From contig NZ_WUBI01000002.1 of assembly GCF_009807035.1 (NCBI RefSeq), forward strand, positions 434,001-498,000: a stretch of 64,000 nt of DNA. The letters run 5' to 3'. Source of the DNA: Paenibacillus dendrobii (GTDB taxonomy: Bacteria > Bacillota > Bacilli > Paenibacillales > Paenibacillaceae). The translations under genes were made by a program, and so were the position numbers. This document shows, in pieces, positions 8,238 to 17,539 of this stretch. The notes beneath the pieces are model-generated. The model was given only the letters and a program-made list of their open reading frames with translations, ran no database searches and was not told the origin of the DNA. How positions within the stretch are numbered: position 1 is the stretch's first letter; every line of letters begins with the position of its first letter.

Positions 8238-9278
8238 TCACCTCAACTCCATATGCTTGGCACGCAGTTGTCCGCATGCAGCCGCGATATCGTGGCCTTG
8301 TTCACGACGGATCGTTACATTCACGCCGTTTTCTGCGAGTACTTTCTGAAACTTGAAAATATCATTGCGCGATGTGCGAACGTATTTACGTTCAGGCACA
8401 TGGTTAACCGGAATCAAATTGACATGGCAGAGCATGTCCTTCAGAACGCTTGCCAGCTCGGCCGCATGCTCAGGCTGGTCGTTCACTCCTCCGATCAAGG
8501 CGTATTCAAAGGTGATGCGGCGGCCCGTTTTTGCCAGGTAGAAGCGGAGTGCCTCCATGACATCCTCAAAAGGATAGCGGCGATTCACCGGCATGAGCTT
8601 GGAACGCAGCATATCATTCGGAGCATGAATGGAGATGGCCAGATTAATCTGGGTGTCCTCATTCGCGAATTTATAAATATTCGGAACAATGCCGCTTGTG
8701 GATACGGTAATATGGCGCTGGCCAATGTTAAGGCCCTTTTCATGGATCATAATGCGAAGGAATTTCATCGTAGCTTCATAGTTTTCGAATGGCTCACCCG
8801 AGCCCATGATGACTATGCTGCTGACGCGTTCCCCTCTCTCATCCAATATCTTTTGGGATTGAACCACCTGTGCAACGATTTCACCGGCCGTCAGATTCCG
8901 CTTGAGCCCACCGAGGGTTGAGGCGCAGAACGTGCATCCGATCCGGCAGCCTACCTGTGTTGTCACGCAGATGCTGTTTCCGTAGCTATGTTTCATGATT
9001 ACCGTCTCGATGGCATGCTCGTCATGTAGACCGAACAGGAACTTCACCGTTCCGTCCTTCGACTCCAGCTTGGTAATCTCGTTCAGAGTTACGAACTCAA
9101 ACTGATCTTCAAGCTTCTGGCGAAGCTCCTTGGATAAGTTCGTCATTTCCTGAAAACTGCCTACTCTTTTCACGTAGAGCCAGTCAAAGATCTGCCCGCC
9201 GCGAAATGCGGGTTCCCCATTTTCCTTGGCCCATTCCTGGAGGTCATCCAGGTTCAAATCATATATAAAAGGCTTCAT
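8238..9278 (-). CDS. rlmN: Dual-specificity 23S rRNA/tRNA adenine-C2 methyltransferase
   Basis: The 346-residue radical-SAM enzyme makes m2A at A2503 of 23S rRNA and m2A37 in some tRNAs. The cluster-binding CxxxCxxC is CRIGCTFC (Cys111, 115, 118), and conserved [10 protein letters not shown] and the Cys-containing [11 protein letters not shown] near the C-terminus (methyl-transfer cysteine) are visible. I choose the ATG at 9278, with AGGTG seven bases upstream, over an in-frame ATG at 9302 that lacks a ribosome site. It precedes prpC closely and is likely the first gene of the prpC-prkC-rsgA-rpe operon, after the rsmB terminator. Confidence 0.96.
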   Translation of the reverse strand: MKPFIYDLNLDDLQEWAKENGEPAFRGGQIFDWLYVKRVGSFQEMTNLSKELRQKLEDQFEFVTLNEITKLESKDGTVKFLFGLHDEHAIETVIMKHSYGNSICVTTQVGCRIGCTFCASTLGGLKRNLTAGEIVAQVVQSQKILDERGERVSSIVIMGSGEPFENYEATMKFLRIMIHEKGLNIGQRHITVSTSGIVPNIYKFANEDTQINLAISIHAPNDMLRSKLMPVNRRYPFEDVMEALRFYLAKTGRRITFEYALIGGVNDQPEHAAELASVLKDMLCHVNLIPVNHVPERKYVRTSRNDIFKFQKVLAENGVNVTIRREQGHDIAAACGQLRAKHMELR

Positions 9279-9359
9279 TTCACCACACCTGTCTTTTATC
9301 ATTCATATGCATATTGTTTCTCATTCTTCCTATTTTAACACAAATAAAAGTAGCGGTAA

Positions 9360-9394
9360 AAGAGAAACCCCGCCAAAGCTAAAGGCCCAGCGGG
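9360..9394 (-). terminator. rsmB terminator
   Basis: On the minus strand CCCGC and GCGGG (9390-9394 and 9369-9373) enclose a smaller internal helix and are followed by a T-rich GTTTCTCTTTT. It marks the boundary between the priA-fmt-rsmB group and rlmN. Confidence 0.65.
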
Positions 9395-9434
9395 ATCATT
9401 TAAGCTGTTTCACTGCATGTCGTATTGCGATAGT

Positions 9435-10808
9435 TTAGGAGAATCGCTCGAGTCTGGCAATGTAAAACCCGTCGCTGTGATAGTCCTGCGGCAGAATTTG
9501 CACTCCAGCGCATTGGTTGTCTGCGTGTAGCTTGGCCCATTCTACGCTGGAATCCTGCGCAACACGGAAATCGGGATGGGATTTCAGAAAATGCTGCACC
9601 GTTCCTTCATTTTCTTCAGGATCGATGGTGCAGGTACTGTACACCAGAATCCCTCCGACACGAAGCAAAGAAGAAACAGAATCCAGCAGTTCTCGCTGAA
9701 GACTGGCGATTTCGCCGATGTCCTCAGCCGTTTTCGTCCATTTCAGGTCGGGCTTGCGGCGGATGACGCCAAGGCCCGAACAGGGAGCATCAAGCAAAAT
9801 CCGGTCGAATGAACCGGCAGGATAATTCCGAACCAGTTCCATTGCATTGCCCGTTACGGTATGGATGCTGTCTAAGCCCAATCTCTCAGCCTGCTCACCG
9901 ATCAGCTTCCGTTTATGCTCATGCAGATCATTGGCAATGATTTCGCCCTGATCTTTCATAAGCTCTGCCATATGGGCTGTTTTGCCGCCCGGTGCGGCGC
10001 AGCAGTCCAGAACCTTCATACCAGGAGCCGGACCGACGGCACCTCCTACCAGCATGGAACTTTCATCCTGAACGGAAATTTGCCCGTCACGGTACCAATC
10101 CGTCAGTGCCATATTGCCGCCGCTGTAAACCAAAATCCCTTCCGGAGAAAGTGTTGAAGGCTCAGCGTCAAGTCCTGTCTCTTTCATTTCGCTAAGCATT
10201 TCATCACGGCTGATCATCGTTCTATTGACCCGGACGCTTACGGAAGGAGGCTCGTTATTCGCTGAGCAAATCGCTTCAGCCTTAACCTCGCCATACTGGC
10301 TGATCCAGCGCTCCACAAGCCAGCGCGGATGGGAATGTTTAAGCGCGATACGTTCGGCCGGCAAGAGATCGTCAGGAAGGACCAGCTTCTCACGGTTTCG
10401 CAGTATGTTCCGCAGAACCCCATTCACCATTCCGGATATTCCTTGATGTCCCCGGCGCTTCGCCAGATTGACCGCTTCGTTGACCACGGCATGCGGAGGA
10501 ATCCGGTCCAGGTACATCATTTGATACAAGCTCAGCCGAAGCAAACTCCTTACCCAAGGCTGCAGCTTCTTCAGACCTTTAGCTACGAAACGTTCCAGAA
10601 AATAATCCAGGGTGTTAAGGCGTGAGACCGTGCCGTATACCAACTCTGTAGCAAGGCCCGTATCTTCTCTGGAAAGGGAAGCCCGCTGCAAAGCGGAATT
10701 CAACTGCAGATTGCTGTAAGCCCCTTCCTGTTCCACCCGTGTTAATACGTCCATGGCGAGCTCCCGCGCCGACGTCCGGAGATTGCTTTGGCGATGACCT
10801 CCGCTCAT
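9435..10808 (-). CDS. rsmB: 16S rRNA (cytosine-967 C5) methyltransferase
   Basis: The 457-residue protein has an N-terminal NusB-like RNA-binding domain (about 10-145) and a C-terminal SAM methyltransferase domain. The SAM loop is LDCCAAPGGKTAHM (267-280); the catalytic pair is Cys343 in DAPCSG and Cys393 in YSTCT. It modifies C967 in helix 31 of 16S rRNA. The start ATG overlaps the fmt stop by four bases (ATGA), so translation is coupled to fmt, an arrangement widely conserved in bacteria. Confidence 0.96.
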   Translation of the reverse strand: MSGGHRQSNLRTSARELAMDVLTRVEQEGAYSNLQLNSALQRASLSREDTGLATELVYGTVSRLNTLDYFLERFVAKGLKKLQPWVRSLLRLSLYQMMYLDRIPPHAVVNEAVNLAKRRGHQGISGMVNGVLRNILRNREKLVLPDDLLPAERIALKHSHPRWLVERWISQYGEVKAEAICSANNEPPSVSVRVNRTMISRDEMLSEMKETGLDAEPSTLSPEGILVYSGGNMALTDWYRDGQISVQDESSMLVGGAVGPAPGMKVLDCCAAPGGKTAHMAELMKDQGEIIANDLHEHKRKLIGEQAERLGLDSIHTVTGNAMELVRNYPAGSFDRILLDAPCSGLGVIRRKPDLKWTKTAEDIGEIASLQRELLDSVSSLLRVGGILVYSTCTIDPEENEGTVQHFLKSHPDFRVAQDSSVEWAKLHADNQCAGVQILPQDYHSDGFYIARLERFS

Positions 10809-11737
10809 TCGAGCACCGTTCCAGAAGTCATGGTATTACCGCGGACAAATTCAGCAGCATCCATCTGCTTTTTGCCGCTTGGCTGGATTCGGGTCAGCCA
10901 GAGCGAGGCGTCGCCTGTTTTGACCTCAATCCCTTGGGCTGCGAGTTGAAGCACTGTACCAGGGACTGCTTCCTTGGAGGCTTTATCTGCCTTTTGAGAA
11001 GCCCATACCTTGAACACTTCGCCATTCCAAAGGGTAAAGGCGCCGGAAAACGGAACCAAACCGCGGATTTGGTTATAGATATCACGGGTCGAGGCATTCC
11101 AGTCGATCTTCTCGTCTTCTCGCTTCAAGTTTGGCGCATACGTAGCCAGCTGCTCGTCCTGCACTTCAGCTTCAAGCCGTCCACCGGACAACCGCGGCAT
11201 TTGTTCTTTAAGCAGCGCAGCTCCGGCAACGCTCAACTTCTCGAACAGCGTGCCGGAAGTATCATTCTCATCAATCGCAACTTTCACTTGGGCGATCATA
11301 TCTCCCGTATCCAGTCCCTCAGCCATATACATTAAGGTGATGCCCGTTTCGGTCTCCCCGTTAATGATGCAGCGCTGAATCGGTGCACCACCTCTGTATT
11401 GGGGAAGGAGCGAACCATGAACGTTTACGCAGCCGTTGGCAGGCAGATCCAGAACGGCTTTCGGGAGAATCTGTCCATATGCCGCCGTCACGATCAGATC
11501 CGGTTTATATGCCGCGAGTTCCGCAACAGCTTCGGGATTACGCATGCGCTGCGGTTGGAGGACGGGAATTCCATGCTCCAAAGCAACCTCTTTTACCGGG
11601 GTAGGTGTCAGTACCTTTTTGCGGCCTTGAGGCCGATCCGGTTGGGTTACCACTGCAACAATCTTGTAGCCTTCGTCCAGAAGCATCCGCAGGCTGGGGA
11701 CCGCAAAAGCCGGCGTCCCCATGAACACGATATTCAT
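10805..11737 (-). CDS. fmt: Methionyl-tRNA formyltransferase
   Basis: The 310-residue enzyme formylates initiator Met-tRNA from 10-formyl-THF. The N-terminal Rossmann-type domain contains the catalytic Asn105, His107 and Asp144 in NVHGSLLPQYRGGAPIQ and EGLDTGDM, and a C-terminal OB-like tRNA-binding domain follows. Start ATG at 11737 has GGAG nine bases upstream. The def gene, whose product later removes the formyl group, lies six bases upstream on the same strand. Confidence 0.97.
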   Translation of the reverse strand: MNIVFMGTPAFAVPSLRMLLDEGYKIVAVVTQPDRPQGRKKVLTPTPVKEVALEHGIPVLQPQRMRNPEAVAELAAYKPDLIVTAAYGQILPKAVLDLPANGCVNVHGSLLPQYRGGAPIQRCIINGETETGITLMYMAEGLDTGDMIAQVKVAIDENDTSGTLFEKLSVAGAALLKEQMPRLSGGRLEAEVQDEQLATYAPNLKREDEKIDWNASTRDIYNQIRGLVPFSGAFTLWNGEVFKVWASQKADKASKEAVPGTVLQLAAQGIEVKTGDASLWLTRIQPSGKKQMDAAEFVRGNTMTSGTVLE

Positions 11738-11743
11738 GAAGCA

Positions 11744-12226
11744 TTACTCCTTTCCGGGACGTTCAGGTACGTACTCGTATACTTTTTCGGCAATATCGGT
11801 AAACAACACGCCATCCAGATGATCAATTTCGTGCTGGAAACAGCGTGACAACAGTCCGGTTCCCGTAATGGTCACCTCTTTGCCGTTCTCGTCCAGTCCC
11901 TTCACCGTAACCTGTTCGGCGCGGCGCACATCCCCATTAATGCCGGGAATGCTAAGGCATCCTTCCGGACCGAATTGTTCTCCATCTTTGGCAAGGATCA
12001 CCGGATTTACAAGTTTAATCAAGCCGTGGTCATCACCTACATCAACAACGATGAGGCGTTTCAGGATGCCGACCTGAGGAGCGGCAAGACCGACGCCTTC
12101 CGCATCGTACATGGTTTCAGCCATATCATTCAATAGTTTTTTTACGTTTGGTGTAATCTCTTTTACTTCTTTCGCTATTTTGTGCAGTACTGCATCCGGT
12201 TCTTTTACGATAATGCGGATTGCCAT
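11744..12226 (-). CDS. def: Peptide deformylase
   Basis: The 160-residue metalloenzyme removes the formyl group from nascent proteins. All three motifs are complete: GVGLAAPQ (44-51), EGCLS with metal ligand Cys90, and HEIDH (132-136) with the catalytic Glu and two His ligands. Its length and short C-terminal tail fit the DefA type closer to the E. coli enzyme than the longer DefB. Start ATG at 12226 has AAGGTG upstream. It forms a coupled cassette with fmt and rsmB, downstream of priA. Confidence 0.96.
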   Translation of the reverse strand: MAIRIIVKEPDAVLHKIAKEVKEITPNVKKLLNDMAETMYDAEGVGLAAPQVGILKRLIVVDVGDDHGLIKLVNPVILAKDGEQFGPEGCLSIPGINGDVRRAEQVTVKGLDENGKEVTITGTGLLSRCFQHEIDHLDGVLFTDIAEKVYEYVPERPGKE

Positions 12227-12318
12227 GATGACACCTTCCTTAAGTGGTATTCATGTCGGGATTTTGCGTAATCCTCATGTATTTGGTTATATCCGTAGTT
12301 CCATTTCATTTGACGGGA

Positions 12319-14868
12319 CTACATTAGCATTTGCGGATCCACGTCAATACTGATCTGAAGCTTTTGATTATGAGCCGTATCCTCGAGCTGCTCGGTCGCT
12401 TCCCGCACCAGCCCCACGGCATCGATATTCCCACGCCATTTTACCATACATTGAAATCTGTATCTATTTTTTATCCGCGGAATGGGCGATGCCACCGGTC
12501 CTAACACGTCAAAAGCATCAGCCGTTAGTCTATCCAGGCTTCCGAACCAACCACGCTGTCTCGCTTTGCCCTGGAGCACGGAGACCATATTTTCAGCCAT
12601 TCGAACCAGTAAAGGAAGCTGTTCGTGGGTTAACGTAACCAGGATGAGCCGGCAGTATGGAGGATAATGAAGATTCCGGCGATGCTTCAGTTCATCCCGG
12701 ACGAAGGCCAGATAATCATGACCGCTGGCATGAATAATCGAGTAGTGGTCCGGCGTATAGGACTGAATCATGACTTCCCCCGGAAGCTGATGGCGTCCCG
12801 CCCGCCCGGCTACCTGCGTCAGAAGCTGAAAGGTTTTCTCCCCGGCGCGGAAATCAGGCAGATTCAGGGCCGAATCGGCAGTAATGACGCCAACGAGCGT
12901 CACATCCGGAAAATCCAGTCCTTTAGCAACCATTTGCGTTCCGAGCAAAACGTCCGCCTTCTTATCACGGAACTGCTTCAGCAGTTTTTCATGCGAACCT
13001 TTTTCCGTGGTTGTGTCGACATCCATGCGAATGACCCGGATACCGGGAAATAGCTTGGCCAGTTCTTCTTCCACCCTCTGCGTACCCGTCCCAAAATACC
13101 GGATATGCTCACTGCCGCAATCCGGGCACACCTCCGGCGCCGGTTCTGCGTACCCACAGTAATGGCAGCGAAGATTATTCGATTTTTGATGATAAGTCAA
13201 GGAGATGTCACATTCGGGACAGCCCGCAACGAAGCCGCAGCTGCGGCACATCACAAAGGTCGAATATCCGCGCCGGTTCAGAAGCAGAACGGTCTGCTCC
13301 TGCCGCTCGAGCCGCGCCTCAATGGCTTGGTGAAGCGAACGGCTGAACATGGAGCGGTTGCCTTCCTTCAGTTCCTCACGCATATCGACGATCTCTACCG
13401 CAGGAAGCTCGTTCCCAAGCGCCCGGTGCTTCATTTCCAGTAACATGGGCGCAAATTGTTCATCGGCTACGGAACGAGACGCATAGTAACTCTCCAATGA
13501 AGGCGTCGCTGATCCTAAAATAACGGCCGCACCCTGCTGCTGTGCCCGTTTGACCGCCACATCCCTTGCATGGTACTTGGGACTTTCCTCCTGCTTGTAT
13601 GACGTTTCATGCTCTTCATCCATAATGATAAGTCCTATATGTTCAAAAGGCGCAAACACTGCTGAACGCGCACCGATCGCCACCGTTACTTTTCCTTCAC
13701 GGATTTTCCGCCACTCATCGTAACGCTCACCTCCGGAAAGCCGGCTGTGCATCACTGCAACCTGGTCGCCAAAGCGCCCTTTAAATCGCTCAACCATCTG
13801 TGGCGTCAGGGCAATTTCCGGAACCAGGACGATAGCCTGCCGCCCCTGTTCGATACAATGCTGTATCGTTTGCAAATAAATCTCCGTTTTTCCGCTGCCC
13901 GTTACGCCATGCAGAAGAAAAACTCCATGACTGTAAGCATCTAGCGTATCCACGATGCGATCATAAGCATGCTTCTGTTCATCATTCAGCTCCAGCGGCA
14001 TTGAAGGCTTAAAGCGCCGGCCCCTGTACGGATCACGAAACACTTCCAGGTCTTCGATAGAGATAAAGCCCTTGTCCGCTAACCCCTTGACCGTAGCCGC
14101 CGACACCTGCAGCGAGGTAAGGATTTCCTTTAGAGGCAGCGGAAGCAGATCCTTCATTTCGAGAACAAACTGCAGCACCTCGCGCTGACGCTGTGCCTTA
14201 GCCGGGAATCCATCCAGTGCGGCTTCTGCTTCGTTCGCATCAACGGCCAAATCGACAGCCTTTAGCGTCTTCTTTTGAAGCTTGTCTTTAATAGACTGAT
14301 TCTCCTGAAGTATCCCCTTGCGCAGCAAAGATTTGATGTTATCCGCGCTGTCAGGAAAAATACGGCTCAGCTGCTGCAATGGAACTTCTCCCTTTTGCCC
14401 GACATAAGTCGTAATCGTTCGGACTTCTTCCGTCGGCTCGGATGAAATCCGTACGAGCGATCCCGCGTACTCATCCTCATCCGGCGAAGGCTCAGACGCT
14501 TCCCCAAGCGAGATATAACGTTCCGCCTTGCCTTTCAGCGCCGTTGGAACCATGACCTGAAGCGCCGTAATAAAACGGCAGGCATACTTTTGACTCATCC
14601 ATTCGGCCAGCTTCACGAGCTCAGGTGATAACGGCGGAACCACATCCAATACTTCTTGAATAGCTTTAAGGCGAATCCCTCCGGTAGAAGGTTCATCCTG
14701 CAGCCCCACGACAAAGCCTTGAACCGTCCTGTGGCCGAAAGGCACCCCGACCCGGCTTCCTATCTCGATCCACGCCCGCATGGATTCCGGGATAAGATAA
14801 TCAAATGGGCGGTCAGTGTCCTTTACCGGCACATCAACGATGACCTTGGCCACTTGCGGCTGCATCAT
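12319..14868 (-). CDS. priA: Primosomal protein N', replication restart helicase
   Basis: The 849-residue superfamily 2 helicase reloads the replisome at collapsed forks. The N-terminal DNA-binding domain (about 1-115) is followed by an insertion, Walker A GVTGSGKTE (321-329), DEEH (417-420), GSATPS, and an eight-cysteine zinc region (about 555-605: CRSCG, CPEC, CHYCG, CPDCG) inserted in the second RecA domain with GTQMVAKGLDFP. It is longer than B. subtilis PriA (about 805) because of extra sequence near 115-225. ATGATG at 14868 overlaps the coaBC stop by one base, indicating coupling. Confidence 0.97.
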   Translation of the reverse strand: MMQPQVAKVIVDVPVKDTDRPFDYLIPESMRAWIEIGSRVGVPFGHRTVQGFVVGLQDEPSTGGIRLKAIQEVLDVVPPLSPELVKLAEWMSQKYACRFITALQVMVPTALKGKAERYISLGEASEPSPDEDEYAGSLVRISSEPTEEVRTITTYVGQKGEVPLQQLSRIFPDSADNIKSLLRKGILQENQSIKDKLQKKTLKAVDLAVDANEAEAALDGFPAKAQRQREVLQFVLEMKDLLPLPLKEILTSLQVSAATVKGLADKGFISIEDLEVFRDPYRGRRFKPSMPLELNDEQKHAYDRIVDTLDAYSHGVFLLHGVTGSGKTEIYLQTIQHCIEQGRQAIVLVPEIALTPQMVERFKGRFGDQVAVMHSRLSGGERYDEWRKIREGKVTVAIGARSAVFAPFEHIGLIIMDEEHETSYKQEESPKYHARDVAVKRAQQQGAAVILGSATPSLESYYASRSVADEQFAPMLLEMKHRALGNELPAVEIVDMREELKEGNRSMFSRSLHQAIEARLERQEQTVLLLNRRGYSTFVMCRSCGFVAGCPECDISLTYHQKSNNLRCHYCGYAEPAPEVCPDCGSEHIRYFGTGTQRVEEELAKLFPGIRVIRMDVDTTTEKGSHEKLLKQFRDKKADVLLGTQMVAKGLDFPDVTLVGVITADSALNLPDFRAGEKTFQLLTQVAGRAGRHQLPGEVMIQSYTPDHYSIIHASGHDYLAFVRDELKHRRNLHYPPYCRLILVTLTHEQLPLLVRMAENMVSVLQGKARQRGWFGSLDRLTADAFDVLGPVASPIPRIKNRYRFQCMVKWRGNIDAVGLVREATEQLEDTAHNQKLQISIDVDPQMLM

Positions 14869-16091
14869 CAGTTCCCTGCCCCGTTCATCCGGACTGCAGC
14901 AATCGTCAGCAGTCGCCGGGCAACTTCATCCTTGGACATTACGGGCATTTGCTCAACAAGACCCTCAGCATCATACACCTGCACGATATTCGTATCGGAA
15001 CGGAAGCCTGCTCCTTCTGCTGTCACATCGTTGGCTACGATAAGGTCGCAATTTTTGCGGACCAGCTTATCCTTGGCAAAAGCTTCTACATTGTGGGTCT
15101 CCGCAGCGAATCCGATCAGAAATTGGTTCGTTTTGCTTTTGCCAAGCTGTTCCAGTATATCCACCGTCTTGACAAGCTCGAGCGTCATCGTGTCTCCCTT
15201 TTTCTTGATCTTGCTGCTCGCCGTTTCGGCAGGACGGTAATCCGCTACCGCCGCCGCTTTGATGACAAGGTCGCAATCCTGCCAATGTTTCAGCACAGCC
15301 TGATACATGTCGTCCGCGGATTGGACCGCCTCAGCATCGATCCCTGCCGGCGGCAGTGCATCGGTATGACCGTGAATCAGATGAACCGTAGCCCCCATCT
15401 CACGCGCCGCTTCGGCAATGGCAAAGCCCATTTTACCCGATGAATCGTTGGTGATATAACGAACCGGATCGATCCGCTCGATCGTTCCGCCTGACGTAAC
15501 CACGACTTTTTTACCTTGCAATAGTCCCGGTTTCGCAGCTTGCTCTGTTCCAGCAAAATACCGTTCCACCACGTTCACAATACTTTCAGGCTCTTCCATA
15601 CGCCCTTTGCCCACATAACCGCAGGCCAGCAGCCCCTCACCAGGCTCAATCATCATGACTCCCCGCTGCTCCAATGCCTTCATATTTTCTTGTACGGCCG
15701 GATGTCCGTACATATGCACATTCATAGCCGGAGCTACCATAACCGGTGCCATTGTTGCCAACAGCGTGGTAGAGAGCATGTCATCGGCAAGCCCATGGGC
15801 CATTTTGGCAATCATATTGGCAGTCGCCGGTGCGATCAGCACCAGATCGGCCGCATCCGCCAAACGGATATGGTTGACCACCGCCGGGTCCCTCTCATCA
15901 AAGGTATCGCTGAACACCGCGTTCTTGGACAATACTTGCAGCGTCATCTCCGTGATGAACTGCTTGGCCGAGGATGTCATAATCACGTGCACATCCGCTC
16001 CTTTTTGGACCAGCTTGCTGCATAGACTGGCGGCTTTGTATGCCGCAATCCCTCCTGTAACGCCAAGTACGATCGTTTTACCGCTTAACAA
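14868..16091 (-). CDS. coaBC: Bifunctional phosphopantothenoylcysteine decarboxylase / phosphopantothenate-cysteine ligase
   Basis: The 407-residue enzyme performs two steps of coenzyme A synthesis. The N-terminal FMN decarboxylase half shows GGIAAYKAASL, PAMNVHMYGHPAVQ and the active-site loop ACGYVGKGRM (about 175-184). The C-terminal CTP-dependent ligase half begins with TSGGTIERIDPVRYITN and includes KAAAVADYRP. The start is a TTG at 16091 with AGAGGGG seven bases upstream. It lies between rpoZ and priA, the usual Bacillales order. Confidence 0.97.
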   Translation of the reverse strand: MLSGKTIVLGVTGGIAAYKAASLCSKLVQKGADVHVIMTSSAKQFITEMTLQVLSKNAVFSDTFDERDPAVVNHIRLADAADLVLIAPATANMIAKMAHGLADDMLSTTLLATMAPVMVAPAMNVHMYGHPAVQENMKALEQRGVMMIEPGEGLLACGYVGKGRMEEPESIVNVVERYFAGTEQAAKPGLLQGKKVVVTSGGTIERIDPVRYITNDSSGKMGFAIAEAAREMGATVHLIHGHTDALPPAGIDAEAVQSADDMYQAVLKHWQDCDLVIKAAAVADYRPAETASSKIKKKGDTMTLELVKTVDILEQLGKSKTNQFLIGFAAETHNVEAFAKDKLVRKNCDLIVANDVTAEGAGFRSDTNIVQVYDAEGLVEQMPVMSKDEVARRLLTIAAVRMNGAGN

Positions 16092-16120
16092 TGCGAATCC
16101 CCTCTTTCACCCAGAAAATA

Positions 16121-16150
16121 GAGAAAAAAATACAACCTTGCGGTTGTATT
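16121..16150 (-). terminator. Terminator between rpoZ and coaBC
   Basis: The nine-bp stem AATACAACC/GGTTGTATT has a four-base loop and is followed on the minus strand by TTTTTTTC. It ends just upstream of the coaBC ribosome binding site, so coaBC-priA may have its own promoter or rely on read-through. Confidence 0.8.
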
Positions 16151-16204
16151 CGGTACAGCGTCTATTGACGCATGGACAGGAAGCAGGCGGCACTGTGACA
16201 TGCA

Positions 16205-16268
16205 TGCCTCCTCCTGCGATTATAGAATGGTTCAGCACCGCTGAAGCCTTATGATCCTATAATCCGTA
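16205..16268. repeat. Dispersed palindromic repeat, copy 2
   Basis: TGCGATTATAGAAT is followed by the inner palindrome TTCAGCACCGCTGAA and then CCTATAATC, forming nested inverted arms just after the rpoZ stop. It shares the GATTATAGAAT arm with the copy near 3137. Confidence 0.5.
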
Positions 16269-16270
16269 AA

Positions 16271-16498
16271 TTAAGGTTTCTTGATTTCGTCTTTCTCAGT
16301 AGCAGGTTCAGGGATAATACGAAGAAGATCACCGTAGATTTCTTCCAGAGCCACGCCTACGTATTTATGCGATCTTGGATGCTTGAGCTCGGTTTTCTCG
16401 CCTTCGCGCAATTGTCTGGCACGTCTCGAAGCTGCGACCACCAGCGAATATTTACTATCAACTTTATTCATCATTTCATCAATCGAAGGATACAACAT
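16271..16498 (-). CDS. rpoZ: DNA-directed RNA polymerase omega subunit
   Basis: The 75-residue protein matches the Bacillales omega subunit: MLYPSIDEMMNKVDSKYSLV at the start, AASRRARQL in the conserved helix, and KYVGVALEEI. It helps assemble beta-prime into RNA polymerase. Start ATG at 16498 has GAGGTGG upstream. It lies downstream of gmk as in most bacteria, with two dispersed repeats flanking the gene. Confidence 0.96.
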   Translation of the reverse strand: MLYPSIDEMMNKVDSKYSLVVAASRRARQLREGEKTELKHPRSHKYVGVALEEIYGDLLRIIPEPATEKDEIKKP

Positions 16499-16534
16499 GT
16501 TATTGCCACCTCTTCTTATTCTAAAGTAAGAAAA

Positions 16535-16615
16535 ACCTCTTGGGTTCAGCGGAAGTTTTTCTTGCGATTAATAATGGATCCACTTCGCTGAAGCTAATCC
16601 ATCCTTTAATCTGTA
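16535..16615. repeat. Dispersed palindromic repeat, copy 3
   Basis: GTTTTTCTTGCGATTA is followed by GGATCC, CTTCGCTGAAG and TAATCC segments, and TTTAATC closes the palindrome. The arrangement matches the copies near 3132 and 16215. It fills the gmk-rpoZ gap. Confidence 0.45.
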
Positions 16616-16630
16616 AGCCACAATCTCGTC

Positions 16631-17203
16631 CTATCGCTTCACCTTACAATGTTCGGCCACAATAATAGATTCTATTCGTTTGCAAGCAGAATCAATCTCA
16701 TCATTGACGACAGCATAATCATAATGCTCCATCAGATTGATCTCATCGACTGCAACCGACATCCGGTGATCGATCGTAGCTTGATTTTCCGTACCACGTC
16801 CGCGGATCCGGTCCTTCAGCTCATCCAGCGATGGCGGTAGCAGGAAAATAAAAACTCCCTCCGGGAATTTCTCCTTCACCTGCAGTGCACCCTGTACTTC
16901 GATCTCTAAAATGATATCATTGCCGCTTTCAAGCGTTCTTTCCACGAAATCACGCGGCGTGCCATAGTAGTTACCTACGTATTCCGCATGCTCCAAAAGC
17001 TGGTCGTTCTGCATCATATCCAGAAACTGCTCACGGGTTTTGAAAAAATAATTGACTCCGTCTTCCTCTCCAAGACGAGGAAGACGAGTAGTCGCCGAAA
17101 CGGAATACACGAGTTCCGAGAGTTTGCCTCTCAATGCTGTACATACGGTTCCTTTTCCAACCCCGGAAGGTCCGGACAATATAAACAATAATCCTTTTGC
17201 CAT
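16631..17203 (-). CDS. gmk: Guanylate kinase
   Basis: The 190-residue enzyme phosphorylates GMP to GDP with ATP. The P-loop [10 protein letters not shown] lies about ten residues from the start, and [19 protein letters not shown] is the GMP-binding region. I choose the ATG at 17203, preceded by GGGGAG; an in-frame ATG at 17230 would overlap the remA stop and has no ribosome site. Position between remA and rpoZ is conserved with B. subtilis. Confidence 0.96.
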   Translation of the reverse strand: MAKGLLFILSGPSGVGKGTVCTALRGKLSELVYSVSATTRLPRLGEEDGVNYFFKTREQFLDMMQNDQLLEHAEYVGNYYGTPRDFVERTLESGNDIILEIEVQGALQVKEKFPEGVFIFLLPPSLDELKDRIRGRGTENQATIDHRMSVAVDEINLMEHYDYAVVNDEIDSACKRIESIIVAEHCKVKR

Positions 17204-17219
17204 ATTACTCCCCAACTCG

Positions 17220-17480
17220 TTATTCGTCATTATCGTCGTCTTTGCTCGACAGACGGTGGGCTACCGTTTCCGGCTGCACCGCGGACAGGATGACATGATC
17301 GCTATCTGTAATGATCACGGCACGCGTCCTGCGCCCGTAAGTCGCATCGATCAGCATATGACGGTCTCTTGCTTCCTGAATGATTCGTTTAATGGGTGCT
17401 GATTCAGGGCTTACAATGGAAATGATTCGGTTAGCCGATACAATATTCCCGAAGCCGATGTTAATGAGTTTGATTGCCAT
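17220..17480 (-). CDS. remA: Extracellular matrix regulator RemA (DUF370)
   Basis: The 86-residue protein is nearly identical in pattern to B. subtilis RemA (YlzA): [37 protein letters not shown] and [12 protein letters not shown]. Family knowledge: it is a DNA-binding activator of biofilm matrix and osmoprotectant genes that oligomerises into rings. The ATG at 17480 agrees with the family N-terminus; the 5' extension to 17504 has no family support. The acidic tail DDDNDE is slightly longer than usual. It precedes gmk with a 16-base gap. Confidence 0.94.
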   Translation of the reverse strand: MAIKLINIGFGNIVSANRIISIVSPESAPIKRIIQEARDRHMLIDATYGRRTRAVIITDSDHVILSAVQPETVAHRLSSKDDDNDE

Positions 17481-17539
17481 AATCAGGTTTATCCCCCTAT
17501 ACATTTGACTCTTGTCTGTTTACTGTCGAAATTGCCTGT

